Source: Zizania palustris (Eukaryota > Streptophyta > Magnoliopsida > Poales > Poaceae). Taken from it: a stretch of DNA of 64,000 nt. The DNA lies in the NCBI GenBank assembly GCA_019279435.1, contig JAAALK010000287.1, forward strand, positions 14,322,162 through 14,386,161. Reading direction: 5' to 3'. The position numbers and the translations under genes were made by a program. Shown in pieces: positions 10,918 through 21,454 of this stretch. The notes under the pieces were generated by a model. It had not been told where the DNA came from, did not search any database, and worked only from the letters and a program-made list of their open reading frames with translations. Positions within the stretch are counted from its first letter, which is position 1, and every line of letters begins with the position of its first letter.

Positions 10918-13380
10918 ATGGATAGAGGCAGTAAAATTCCTCTGTTCGATGGGACAGATTTTGCATACTGGAAGGTGCGCATGGAGGCTTACTTGTTAAG
11001 CCAAGGAAATGCAATTTGGGAGATTGTGGACTCACAATACTCCATCCCTGACACCCGCACCACTCAAACTGAAAAAGACCAGTATATTGCCAACTCGAAG
11101 GCAAGGAACATACTGTTCATTGGTTTGAGTCGGAGTGAGTTTGACAGGGTGCAGCACCTTAGGACTGCTAGGGAGATTTGGACAACGCTCACTGTCTTTC
11201 ATGAGGGCTCTGCTCAGATTAAGGCCAGGCGCCAAAGCACCTTCAATCAACAGTATCAGCTGTTTGTGCAGGCCCCTGGTGAATCTGTAGATGCCATGTT
11301 TTCTCGTTTTGACGCGATAGTGAGTAACTTGCGCTCCAACGGGACGCTTGCTTACAGTGATCACGACAGGGCTATCAAGCTTCTCTATGCTCTTGACCGT
11401 AGCATATGGGAGGTGAAGATATCCAGCATTGAGGAGTCCACAGGCTATGACACATTGACCTGTGATGAGCTCTTTAGCAAGCTGAAGTCCACAGAGATTG
11501 CCAAGGCATCTCTTGCAGTGCACAGAAGCTCTTTGCCACAGCCATTGGCATTGGTTTCTAGCACTAGCCGTGGCACCACTGCAGAACCAAGCACATCAGG
11601 CACTTGTGTTCTTGCAGATGGTTTTGCTTTGTCCTCCCTGGTCTCCGTCACAAAGGAGCAGGTGGATTCTCTAGCTGATGATGAGCTTGCTCTCATTGCC
11701 CGGAGGTTCACCCGCTTTCATCATGAGAGACGGGATCAGAGGAGAAGTGGTTTTAGTGGCTGTTATGAATGTGGCGACACCTCTCACATTAAGGCCAATT
11801 GCCCCAAGGTCAAAAAGAGAGATGAGAGTGACCGCCCCAAATTCCACAAAAAGGAGAGGAAGCCCTTTGTGAAGGGCAAGCGCGGCAAGATGGCTAAGAA
11901 AGTAGCCAAGGCCGCTTCCAGAGCCTTTGTTGCTGCTCTCAGCGACATCGACACTTCCTCAACTGAGGAGTCGAGCTCTGAGGAGGAGGAGTCCCCAAGG
12001 AAGGAGGACAAGAAGGACAAGAAGGGACGTGACTTCACCGGCCTTTGCTTCATGGCCGACAGCGATCACAGCGGCGATGAGCTTGACTCATCTGAGGTAA
12101 ACCTATCATCTGACCAGCTTCTAATTAAATTAGATGAGCTGAATGAAGTTGTGCTAGGTCAGGATAGATTGCTTGTGCAAGCCGCTAGAGAAAGAAAAGA
12201 CCTTAGACTTAGGCTAGAATCTGTATCTACTGAATATGCCATGCTTAAGTCTAAATATGATGATGCTGATTGTGAATCATGTTCTGTTGTCATGAGTGAG
12301 CTTGCTCAGTTGCGTTCTGTTCATGCTCAAACTCTTTCTGAGCTTGAGACTGCACAGAAGCAGCTTTTGGAGGTGGATTCTAGACCTCATGAAATTATTG
12401 ATTGCATGAACTGCTCTTTATTACGCGATAGCATTAATTTACGTGATAAGCGTGTTCATGATTTAGAGGCTAGATTGGAGAGGGCCGGTAGTTCTAAGGA
12501 TGTGCAACCTGTTTGTGACACCTGCATCACCCTTAAGGACCAGCTAGGCACTGTTAGAGAGCGAGCTGAGAACCTCATGTCCGAAAATGAATACCTTCTT
12601 TCTGTGGTAAATAAATGCACTGAGGGGAAGGGTAGGATGGATTTGCTCTTGGCCAAGACCAAGTTGTGTGCTGACAGAGCCGGGGTAGCTCTAGGATTGG
12701 GTTTTGAGAGGATAGCTTCAGACAGTAAGGCCAAAACTGTTTTCACCTCTCCCACCACCCTAGAGAAAGAAAGAGCTCTGTTGGACACCCCATCAGCCAA
12801 AAAGCCTACCCATCCACCAAAGAAAACCACTCCTCCTACCAAGAAAAATCCTCCCAAGAAAGCCACTCAGAAGAAACCCAAGGAGCCTGTGAGAGTTGCT
12901 CCTATGACCCATGAGAGTGCCCCCAGGAGAGTGTTTCACTGTTCTTATTGTCAGAGGGCGGGTCATTTGATTGGTTTCTGTTTCCGTCGCATCAAGGATG
13001 AGCGACGTGCACAGGCGATGAGCTATCAGGACATGCATTACCCATCTTTAGGTAGGCATGAGTCTGAGTATCACTCTCGTCCTGTTTTCGAGGCTCCTCG
13101 TGCTTCTCGGAGAGGTTTTGCTCCTCGAGGTGTTCACCATGTTCCATATGGTGGTAGACCTCGGGCGAGTAGCTTTGTACCTCGTCAGAGTAGGAGACCT
13201 CGACATGCTTTGAGTTCTTTGCATGTAGGTAGACCTCGCACTTTCCACCATTCTGATTATTATGTGCGTAGACCGTCTACTTTTACTGTACCTACTACTC
13301 GTGTCACTCAGTGCTGGATGCCTCGCCATTATTTTACTCACCCCAGCACTGAGCGATCGAGACGTTCCTATCATGTGTAG
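10918..13380 (+). CDS. gag: copia Gag, 820 aa
   Basis: Starts at ATG 10918, 65 bases after the LTR. The N-terminal ~200 residues form the UBN2-type gag domain (FDGTDFAYWKVRMEAYL, IWTTLTVFHEGS). A CCHC zinc knuckle, CYECGDTSHIKANC, sits at about residue 282. Then come a lysine- and acid-rich stretch, a long heptad-like region around residues 400-600 that looks coiled-coil, a proline/lysine-rich linker, and a second CCHC knuckle (CSYCQRAGHLIGFC) at about residue 675, followed by an R/H/Y-rich tail. Length and the second knuckle fit SIRE/Maximus elements. It ends at TAG 13378-13380, with pol in the same frame directly after it. Confidence 0.9.
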   Translation: MDRGSKIPLFDGTDFAYWKVRMEAYLLSQGNAIWEIVDSQYSIPDTRTTQTEKDQYIANSKARNILFIGLSRSEFDRVQHLRTAREIWTTLTVFHEGSAQIKARRQSTFNQQYQLFVQAPGESVDAMFSRFDAIVSNLRSNGTLAYSDHDRAIKLLYALDRSIWEVKISSIEESTGYDTLTCDELFSKLKSTEIAKASLAVHRSSLPQPLALVSSTSRGTTAEPSTSGTCVLADGFALSSLVSVTKEQVDSLADDELALIARRFTRFHHERRDQRRSGFSGCYECGDTSHIKANCPKVKKRDESDRPKFHKKERKPFVKGKRGKMAKKVAKAASRAFVAALSDIDTSSTEESSSEEEESPRKEDKKDKKGRDFTGLCFMADSDHSGDELDSSEVNLSSDQLLIKLDELNEVVLGQDRLLVQAARERKDLRLRLESVSTEYAMLKSKYDDADCESCSVVMSELAQLRSVHAQTLSELETAQKQLLEVDSRPHEIIDCMNCSLLRDSINLRDKRVHDLEARLERAGSSKDVQPVCDTCITLKDQLGTVRERAENLMSENEYLLSVVNKCTEGKGRMDLLLAKTKLCADRAGVALGLGFERIASDSKAKTVFTSPTTLEKERALLDTPSAKKPTHPPKKTTPPTKKNPPKKATQKKPKEPVRVAPMTHESAPRRVFHCSYCQRAGHLIGFCFRRIKDERRAQAMSYQDMHYPSLGRHESEYHSRPVFEAPRASRRGFAPRGVHHVPYGGRPRASSFVPRQSRRPRHALSSLHVGRPRTFHHSDYYVRRPSTFTVPTTRVTQCWMPRHYFTHPSTERSRRSYHV

Positions 13381-16300
13381 GCGACAGGTCGAGGCTTGGA
13401 GGGCACGTGGATCATGGACTCCGGTTGTTCGCGCCACATGACCGGAGATGTAAATTGGTTCTCCAGCCTCACAACAACCAAGCAAAGGGAACATATCACC
13501 TTCGGAAACAATCGAAGGAGTAGAGTGAAAGGTAAAGATGTGGTAAGAATTAACACGAACTTCACTCTCAAAGATGTTGCTTTGGTTGAGAACCTGGGAT
13601 ACAATTTGCTGTCTGTATCTCAGTTGCTTGATGAGGGCTTCGAAGTGCGATTTCATCGCAATACTTCGCAAGTGCTCAATTCTGATGGCGTTGTGGTGTG
13701 TAAGATCTTTAGGGTTGGGAGAGTTTTTTGGAGCTGATTTTCAGAATCGTCTGGTTCTTCTCATTGTCTTGTTGCACATTCGACTTCTGAGCTTTGGAAG
13801 TGGCATAGGAGACTAGGGCATATGAGCTTTGAGTTGCTCGCTCGTTTGAGCGCCCTAGGTTTGATCCGAGGATTGCCCAAGCTCAAGTTTGAGAAGAATT
13901 TAGTTTGCGCTCCTTGTCGACATGGAAAAATGATTGCTGCTTCGCATTCGCCAGTCACCACAGTGATGACTGAACAGCCCGGAGAACTTCTCCATATGGA
14001 CACTGTAGGTCCTTCTCGGGTTAGTTCTTTAGGCGGGAAGTGGTATGTTCTAGTAATTGTCGACGATTTCTCTCGCTACTCTTGGGTCTTCTTTCTTGCC
14101 AGCAAGGATGAAGTGTTTTCACACTTTCGGAGCTTGGCTTTGAGACTTTTCACTGAACTCCCTGGTGCATTAAAATTCATTCGAAGCGATAATGGCACCG
14201 AGTTCAAAAATAGTCTCTTTGTTGATTTTTGCATGGAGCATGGCATAGAACATCAATTCTCTGCTCCGCGGGTTCCTCAACAGAATGGTGTTGTTGAGAG
14301 GAAAAACCGCACTTTGGTTGAGATGGCTAGGACGATGCTTGATGAGCATAGGACTCCTAGAAAATTCTGGGCTGAGGCCATGAACACTGCATGTTACATC
14401 TCAAACCGAATTTTCTTGCGCTCAATTTTAAACTTGACATCTTATGAGCTGCGTTTTGGGAGACAGCCCAAGGTTACTCATCTTCGAGTTTTTGGCTGTC
14501 GCTGTTTCATCCTAAAGCGTGGAAATTTGGATAAATTTGAGTCGCGATCTTCTGACGGGATCTTTTTGGGCTATACAACTCATGGTCATTCCTATCGTGT
14601 TTATAACTTGGAAACTAACACTGTCATCGAGTCATGTGATGTGACTTTTGATGAATCAACCCCCTCTGTTAGTTCTGCTTTTGAACAGGCAAATGAACAC
14701 GACATGGAACAGACTTTATTCGAAGACGAAGATCCCGGAGAATTCGAGGATGATCCCCTACTACCCTCGACATCAACCCCCGAAGCAGACCCCGCTTCAA
14801 CTACTTCGGCACGAGGTCCCGAAGCGACTACCTCAACATCGGTCATCTTGGACCACTCCAACGCACAAGTTGAGGGGGAGACTGCATCCCGCCGCGAGGC
14901 TCCACATCATGTTCAAAGGATGCACCCTCCCGAGCAGATCATTGGTGAGCTTGATCAAAGGGTAACACGTTCTCACGCTCATTTTACTAATGCTGCTTTT
15001 GTTGCTTCTTTCGAGCCCTTAGATGTTAGTCATGCACTTTCTGATTCTAGTTGGATCAATGCCATGCATGAGGAACTTGATAACTTTGAAAGAAACCAAG
15101 TCTGGACTTTAGTTGATCCTCCACCTAATGTTCATTTCATTGGAACAAAATGGATTTTTAAAAATAAACAAGGGGAGGATGGAACAATTGTTAGAAATAA
15201 AGCTAGACTTGTAGCTCAGGGCTTTTCTCAACTAGAAGGGATTGATTTTACTGAAACTTTTGCACCTGTTGCTCGCCTTGAGGCCATTAGGATTTTGCTT
15301 GCCTTTGCGACATCCCGGGGATTCAAACTCTATCAAATGGATGTCAAAAGTGCTTTTCTTAATGGCTTCATAGGTGAAGATGTTTATGTAAAACAACCCC
15401 CTGGTTTTGAAAACCCCAAGTACCCACATAAAGTCCTTAAACTTCATAAGGCTCTTTATGGACTCAAGCAGGCCCCTCGGGCTTGGTATGATAGACTTAA
15501 GTCTTTTCTGCTTGAGCGAGGGTATTTGATGGGCTCTGTTGATAAAACTTTGTTTACTCTCAAGCATGGCAAAGATTTCCTCCTAGTTCAGATTTATGTG
15601 GATGATATCATCTTTGGTGGCTCTTCTCATGCTTTGGTTGCCGAGTTTGCAGATACCATGAGCAGGGAATTTGAAATGTCAATGATGGGTGAACTCACCT
15701 TTTTCCTTGGTTTGCAAATCAAGCAAAGCAAACAAGGTACTTTTGTCCACCAGACAAAGTACACCAAGGACCTGCTCAAGAAGTTCGACATGTCCGATGC
15801 GAAGCCCCTCGCCACTCCAATGGCTACATCTGTAGCATTGGACCCTGACGAAGATGGAGAAGTCGTAGATCAGAAGGAGTTCCGGAGCATGATCGGCTCC
15901 CTCCTCTACTTGACTGCCACGAGGCCGGACATACACTTCGCAGTATGTCTGTGCGCTCGTTTTCAGGCTTCACCACGAGCTTCGCACCGCCAAGCGGTTA
16001 AGCGCATTTTAAGGTATCTCAAACACACCCTTGAATTTGGCATATGGTATTCATCGTCTTCATCTTTATGTCTTAGAGGTTATTCAGATGCGGATTTTGC
16101 TGGGTGTAGAATTGATAGGAAAAGTACCTCTGGTACTTGTCATTTTCTGGGTACTTCTCTGGTTTGCTGGTCTTCCCGCAAACAGTCTAGTGTTGCACAA
16201 TCGACGGCTGAGGCCGAATATGTTGCTGCAGCTAGCTGTTGCTCTCAGATTTTGTGGATGGTTTCCACTTTGCGGGATTTCGGGTTAGATTATAAGAGTG

Positions 16301-16548
16301 TTCCACTTTTCTGTGATAACACTAGTGCTATTTGTATTGCAAACAACCCGGTTCAGCACTCCAGAACCAAACACATTGATGTACGGTATCATTTTCTCAG
16401 AGATCACAATGAGAAGGGTGATATTGAACTTCAATATGTTGATACCCAACACCAGCTTGCCGATATTTTTACAAAACCCCTCGATGCTTCTCGATTTGCT
16501 TACTTGCGTGGGGAACTTGGTATTTGTCATCCCTACGGCATTTTGTGA
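13381..16548 (+). pseudogene. pol: copia Pol: protease, integrase, reverse transcriptase, RNase H (one internal stop)
   Basis: Same frame as gag, past the TAG. Protease active site DSGCSRHMTGD lies near 13418. An in-frame TGA at 13735-13737 interrupts the chain before the pre-integrase zinc finger (WHRRLGH, CAPCRHG). The integrase core shows HMDTVG, SDNGTEF and PQQNGVVERKNRT, giving the D, D and E catalytic residues. The reverse transcriptase has QMDVKSAFLNG and YVDDIIFGG. RNase H has YSDADFAGC, QSTAEAEY and the HIDVRYHFLRDH motif, and pol ends at 16548. Apart from the TGA (which could be CGA by cytosine deamination) pol looks intact, with 908 codons open from 13822. No envelope-like frame follows. 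Confidence 0.92.
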
Positions 16549-17722
16549 GGGGGAGCTGATTCTAATTGTCTTGCATATGCTCATTATGTGTGGAATTGCA
16601 CTTACATCTTTTGCTATTATATGCCTGCTTTTAATTCAAAGAAATCATGACAGCTCAGCTCTATGAAATATGTCTGGAACATTGATTGTGCATGATGTTT
16701 TATTTTCTAAAAATCAAAACTTGCTCACCGCATAATCTTGTATCTAGCTTGTTTAGGGTGGACTGCTTTTAGCTATCCTTTATCTACTTGACAGCAAGAC
16801 ACTGTTCCTTGGATGCTAAAATTTGCAACTTGAAAAATTGTGTTCTTTATTCATGGATATTCACCAAAATATTTCATTTATCTGAATCAAAATCAAAAAT
16901 CCATGATTTGTCTAGTTTAAATGAAAAGATCCAGGAGGGTTTGTTTGTCGCACTACTCTATTCTAGACTGCTTACCATTGCACTTTGGTTTGAACTGGGA
17001 TAGTGTAGTGTATGCCAAAATCACCGCCTTAAGCTTCAGATGGCTTTCATGCCTAGGCTTGGCTTGATTGGAAAGTATAAGGTGGACAAACAAATAACCC
17101 CTGGCATTAAGAAAAGAACAACAAAATTAATTAATTATCAAGTTTGCTTTGACAAGCTCCTTTTGAACTAGACTTGTCTGTCTAGGGTAGAATTTGTTAG
17201 CTTTGCGCAGCCCTTGCCTTCACATGACTAGCTGCTATGATTAAGTGGTGATGCTTTTATCTTAAAATGACAAAATCACATGCCATCATCTTGTTTCACA
17301 GAGTGTTAAATTGAGCTGAGCACATGATCATTAGTATTAATGTTGGCATATTGTTGCATTATATGTCTTTGCAATTCTATTCATTTCGAAGCTTTGCATC
17401 TTTTACATGCTCCTTGATGCTTGCATTGCCAAAGGGGGAGAGCTTTGCGATATTCTCTACCGTAAGAAGCATAATTTCTTTAGGGGGAGAGATTTTTTGA
17501 CATAAAGGGGGAGAAAATTTTGCTCAACTCAGGGGGAGTTTTTATCCAAAGGGAGATTTGCCGAAGGGGCTTTTACTCTTTCACAAAGGGGGAGGAAAAT
17601 TCTTTTATCAAGTGACATGATTTGGCTCTTTTCTGAGTTTTTATGGTCACTTGTGTGCTGAAAATTTTTTACATTTTCTTGAACTTCGATTTGGTTGTCA
17701 ATGCACTCATCAAGGGGGAGAT
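16549..17722 (+). other. copia 3' non-coding region with an array of polypurine tracts
   Basis: About 1.2 kb without a convincing reading frame. G5AG-type purine runs occur right after the pol stop (16547-16553), at 17431, 17481, 17503, 17531, 17548 (shorter), 17585 and 17711-17721; the last abuts the 3' LTR and is the functional plus-strand primer site by position. Repeated polypurine tracts before the 3' LTR are known of SIRE/Maximus elements. Confidence 0.8.
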
Positions 17723-18685
17723 TGAGAAACCAAGGGTGGTTTCGGTGTTTGTGATGAGTGATTGACAGGCTTTTACCCTCTGTTCGAAGGGTGTTCGGAG
17801 GTGTTTCACCGGAGTGTGTTCGGTGTTTGCTTGCTGCAGCTGTTGCAGCGGAGTGTACTCGTCGGAGGGGTCCGACAGTACACGATGACTGGGTTTGTAC
17901 CGAAGGCTTCGGTACTTTGGGCGGTACACCGGAGTGTGTGCCGGAGGTTGCTAACCCGGAGAGGTCTCCGGAGTACTGGATACACTTGTTTGCTTGTCTG
18001 TGGTGCGCAGGGACTTCGGAGGCGACGGACAGGGTTCGAGCCGGGTGAACCTGGGTCAAGCGGGAGGCTTGATGCCAGGGGAGCGGGGAGCTCCGTCACG
18101 GTGGCTGCGAAGGTGGTCCGGGTCGGTCCTCGGGTCGAGGCGTGCCAGGTGAAGGCAGAGAGTGCGGAGCGTGGCTCCGGCTGAAGGTGCTCCGAGACAA
18201 AGTCCTCGGAGGTGAGGCACTTCGAAGGTACTCCGAATGGAGTGACTTCGGAGTTGGTGGATCAAGTCCTCTGCGGAGGCAAGGTGTTCGAAGTGTGCTC
18301 CGGAGGGAGACACTCGAAGTTTACCCGACGAAGGTCTCAGAAGTCGAGGCGCATCGAAGGCATGGTCCGGGTGAGGCTCGTCGAGGAGTGTGCTCGGAGT
18401 GAGACACGGCGACGAAGTGCTCATGGAATGCTTCATGCGGAGGCCTTAGACGAAGGAGGGACTTCGAAGGGTGGTACTCCGAAGGTGAGGCTTCGGAGTG
18501 AGGATGACTTGAGGTGCTTCGGCCATGCATGGCTTCGGTACACGGACGGACGGTGTTCGAGCTCGGAGTAGCTGCGAAGCCGTGGTGATCCACTCCGGAG
18601 GTGGTGGTCCGAAGGCTAAGTTTTTAGCCAGTAATTTTTAAAGCTCCCATTCACCCCCCCTCTGGTCGCCGTTTCCGGTCCAATA
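17723..18685 (+). repeat. copia 3' LTR, 963 bp, internally deleted
   Basis: Matches bases 1-886 and the last 77 of the 5' LTR; the 975 bases equivalent to 9801-10775 are absent. The words at both deletion edges share CGAAGGC. The last two bases are TA instead of CA. The following GTTTC (18686-18690) is the second copy of the target site. Confidence 0.9.
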
Positions 18686-18818
18686 GTTTCTTCTCCCCGT
18701 GTGGCTGCTGCTTGTCTTCTCCCCGTGTGGCTTCTCCCCGTCGCCGCTCGCTCCCCGCTCACGCAAGCGCGCAACGACGTCGCTGACCGCTCCGTCGCTG
18801 ACCGAAGCCGTCGGCTCC

Positions 18819-18998
18819 GCGCTCGCTCGGGTGTGCAGGCGTGCAGCCGTTGCCGCCCGTTCGGCGCTCGCGCGGGCCCGCAGGCGCACAACCGCCGCCG
18901 CCCGCTCGGCGCTCGCTGGGGCGTGCAGGCGCGCAGCCGCTGCCGCCCGCTCGGTGCTCGCACGGGCGTGCAGGCATACAGCCGCCACCGTCCACTCC
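18819..18998. repeat. GC-rich 45-bp tandem repeat, four units
   Basis: Four consecutive 45-bp units of the form GCGCTCGC(N)nGGGC..GCAGGC..CAGCCGC.GCCGCCCGCTCG, in the right part of the PIF-like element. Being a multiple of three, the repeat gives 15-residue repeats rich in Ala and Arg on the plus strand (ARSALARACRR-type), and frames are open on both strands. I do not regard these as genes. Confidence 0.85.
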
Positions 18999-19620
18999 GC
19001 GATTCGAGGTTTTCGAATAATTTCTGCATGATTAAGAAATTGCATGATTAAGATATTTGTTCGGTTGAATAATTTTTAGGACTATTAATATTTCAGGTAT
19101 CAGATCTGTCTACTTGGGTTGATTTTCAAGCTCGTCGTCTTCGCTGACCAGATCCACTAATTAATAAGGTACTTTCAATTAAAAGATGTGGTCAGTGTTT
19201 TTTGCTTGAACATGAACTTATCCATATGTGAATATTTATGTTTCTAGTGTTATTCTTGATAGTTTCTATTGATGTGCAATTTGACTCAGGGATCAATAAT
19301 ATTTGACTAATCTTAGATTATGTTTGAGTGTTGCAATGGTTTAGTCCTGAGAAAAGATCACAGACCTGAATACCTGATCACAAACTATGACTGTTTCAAG
19401 CATTAGTGGTCTTTCAATTATTCATGCAAATAATTTGATAATGGAATATCATGGAATATTAATTTTGTCTTTTCTGTAAATATTAGATAATGGAAAAATT
19501 GTATGAAGGTAAATTCCTAAGCTTATATTTGTGTTGGAAAATTAGTTCTTGTGTAGTAGTAAAATTTTCAATAGAAACATGAAAATTCCTAAGCTTACAA
19601 TTGTGTTGAATGCATAAATA

Positions 19621-20133
19621 GGTAGCATTGCTACAGGTGAATTAAATTTCACATCAACAGAAACAATTGATCTTCCACCACCATCACCAAATGAATGTGT
19701 CAATCTAGATAATCCTTCTGAAGTTAGTGTGAACCCGTTCTTTGCTAATCTTGATGGTCAAAGGGAATCAAACAACACTATAAACCTCGATGAAGAAGAA
19801 CTTAGAAATTCATCTTGTTCTGGACATAAAGGAGCTAGTTATGGAAAAAAAGAAAGCAAAATCAAATTGCCGGAGTTCTACAGGAGTACGTAGATTTTAG
19901 AAAGAAGCAAACTAGTGATTTTAATGATGAATTGGATGGAAAAACAAAACCAAAAGATGATTGTTCTATTAAGAATTGTCTTGCTATTTTTGAGTCAATT
20001 GAAGAACTATCAGATGATGAAAAAGCACTTGCAACTAATATATTCAAATGTGAGTTGAATCGTGAAATCTTCATCAACTTCAAGAATCCAAATATTCGTC
20101 TACTATGGATTAAAGGTGAAATTGCTTCCAAGG
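19621..20133 (+). pseudogene. PIF/Harbinger ORF1-like exon remnant
   Basis: Two adjoining open stretches, about 19621-19890 and 19883-20133, the second ending in SIEELSDDEKALATNIFKCELNREIFINFKNPNIRLLWIKGEI-like content with GTATGC, a splice-donor-like word, right after it. The C-terminal pattern (acidic helix, then NREIF and LLWI) resembles the end of the Myb/SANT-like ORF1 protein that accompanies PIF/Harbinger transposases; this is recognition by pattern only. No transposase is present nearby, consistent with a non-autonomous element. Confidence 0.45.
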
Positions 20134-20167
20134 TATGCATCTTTGTTCTAAAATATTTACTCTTTGA

Positions 20168-20340
20168 TATCATATATATTTTGTTTCAACTTCTGGTATT
20201 ATCTGAGGCCACTGGGCAGTAGTTTCATTATGGTATTATTGCCAATGTTAAACACAATTTCAGGAATATGAGGCATAACATTTTCTTGGCCAGACTCAAC
20301 TATTGTGCCCAGAAGTTGAAACAAAAGATATATGATTAGA
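20168..20340. repeat. Inverted repeat (hairpin), ~30-bp arms
   Basis: ATATATTTTGTTTCAACTTCTGG at about 20168-20196 is mirrored by CCAGAAGTTGAAACAAAAGATATATGATT at about 20311-20339, with a ~115-base loop. It lies in the PIF-like element after the ORF1-like exon; possibly a small nested element. Confidence 0.6.
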
Positions 20341-21454
20341 ACAATTGAATATATGATTAGGTATATAAAAGCTAGCTGCAGATATCATCGTGAATCTTTT
20401 GTAGCCTATTTGGCCCCTTCTCTGTGAGTTAATCATGCATGTTCACTTCTGGGAAACCACATATTTGTCAAGTTTGTGGACTTTTTTGTTTTTTATCTAT
20501 GGTGGAAATGTCTGGAGTAACCAAGTAAAACACATTTGTAATAATCTGGTGCTATTCTAGTTTTGCATTCAGGTTACCTTAATTAAAGGGTCTTCATTTG
20601 TGGAGTTGTCTTCCTTTCTTTAGTATTTTCTCCACACAGCATTACAGGGATGTTTGCAATACTTCATCATATGTTCTTTTTTCTTTTCTATACTGCTTTG
20701 TTTAATATAGAAGAATAAAAAGTAAAGAAACAGTGATGAGTGTTTATCTTATGCAGAGGCGATAAAACATTCTGCAGCAATGATGAGTGCCGATACCAGA
20801 AGAGGGTTTTATACGAAGTAGTGGACAATTTGCGCTAGTTGAGATGAGATTTGTTTTTCAATTTTGCTATTACTGTATCTTTTGTCTACGGAGGAGACAC
20901 ATGATCCCCTAAACAACTGAGATGGATTTATTTTACAATTTTGCTATTTCTTTACGTTTCGTAGACTTCATGAGATTGGATGTTGTTTTTGGCCACAAGA
21001 ATCAGGAATGGTTTAGTCTTTTGCGGACTAAAGACCTTTGCCTACTTTTGTTCCATGTTTTGATGATTGGCTGCTTGCCGAATCTTATTCTATATGATGT
21101 GTTCTATTATCTCGTCATGATGATAATTGTATTTGTTCTAGTTGAGTTAGAGTGAGCGATTTGTGAGCTTTGTTCTACATGCAATGTAATTGAGCTTTTG
21201 TATTTACCCTTGTTGAGAGAGAGTGAGTGATCTTTTGTTCTACATGCAATTGAATTCATAAAAATTAGAGCTTTTTTACACCATGAATTGAGTAGAGGAT
21301 TTTTATCCTCTTCGGTTCCCAAATAGTGGCTGGGAATATTTTCCCAAAGGGAAATTTCTTCCTAGAGAGTTGGAGGGGAAGAAATATGTCACTCAAAATC
21401 CCCCCAGGGATATTATTCCCTGGAGTTTTACTCCCCCTCTTCCCAAACAAGGCC
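20341..21454. other. Right non-coding part of the PIF-like element
   Basis: AT-rich, without a supported gene. The last 170 bases are polypyrimidine/purine mixed and end in the 14-bp terminal inverted repeat. Confidence 0.6.

Larger units (their letters stand above)
7596..11504. repeat. Duplicated contig start, copy 2 (probable assembly redundancy)
   Basis: Counterpart of 2688-6595, offset by 4909 bases in the LTR. Its left part has homopolymer length errors that break gypsy gag, while its right part leads into an open 820-codon copia gag. This copy continues into the rest of the copia element, so it is the one to use for that element. Confidence 0.85.
8915..18685 (+). mobile_element. Ty1/copia retrotransposon, SIRE/Maximus type
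   Basis: Complete element with 5' LTR 8915-10852, tRNA-Met primer site, gag, pol in the order protease, integrase, reverse transcriptase, RNase H (copia order), a row of polypurine tracts, and a shortened 3' LTR 17723-18685. The target duplication GTTTC is present at 8910-8914 (and 4001-4005) and 18686-18690. The very long gag, two CCHC knuckles and repeated polypurine tracts are features of the SIRE/Maximus lineage. The LTRs differ by one terminal base (CA/TA) in what remains comparable, so insertion is recent, but two in-frame stops and the LTR deletion argue that it is not autonomous now. Confidence 0.9.
3809..21454. mobile_element. PIF/Harbinger-like DNA transposon, non-autonomous, split by a copia element
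   Basis: The ends are a perfect 14-bp inverted repeat, GGCCTTGTTTGGGA at 3809 and its complement ending at 21454, flanked by a 3-bp duplication TGA (3806-3808 and 21455-21457). A 3-bp duplication and a GGCC-type end are known of PIF/Harbinger elements, though TGA departs from the usual TWA. Inside, after removing the copia element, there is a GC-rich tandem repeat and an exon resembling PIF ORF1, but no recognisable transposase. True parts are 3809-4005 and 18686-21454, about 3 kb. The frame of the interrupted gag is kept across the site. Confidence 0.75.

Noticed and set aside
2688..11504. A true tandem segmental duplication with a second copia insertion
   Set aside because: Both copies share the same insertion junction and target site, differ only by contig-end type errors, and meet at a 1000-N gap.
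18699..19051. Ala/Arg-rich open frames over the 45-bp repeat on both strands
   Set aside because: Openness on both strands follows from the 45-bp GC-rich repeat itself; no start context or domain.
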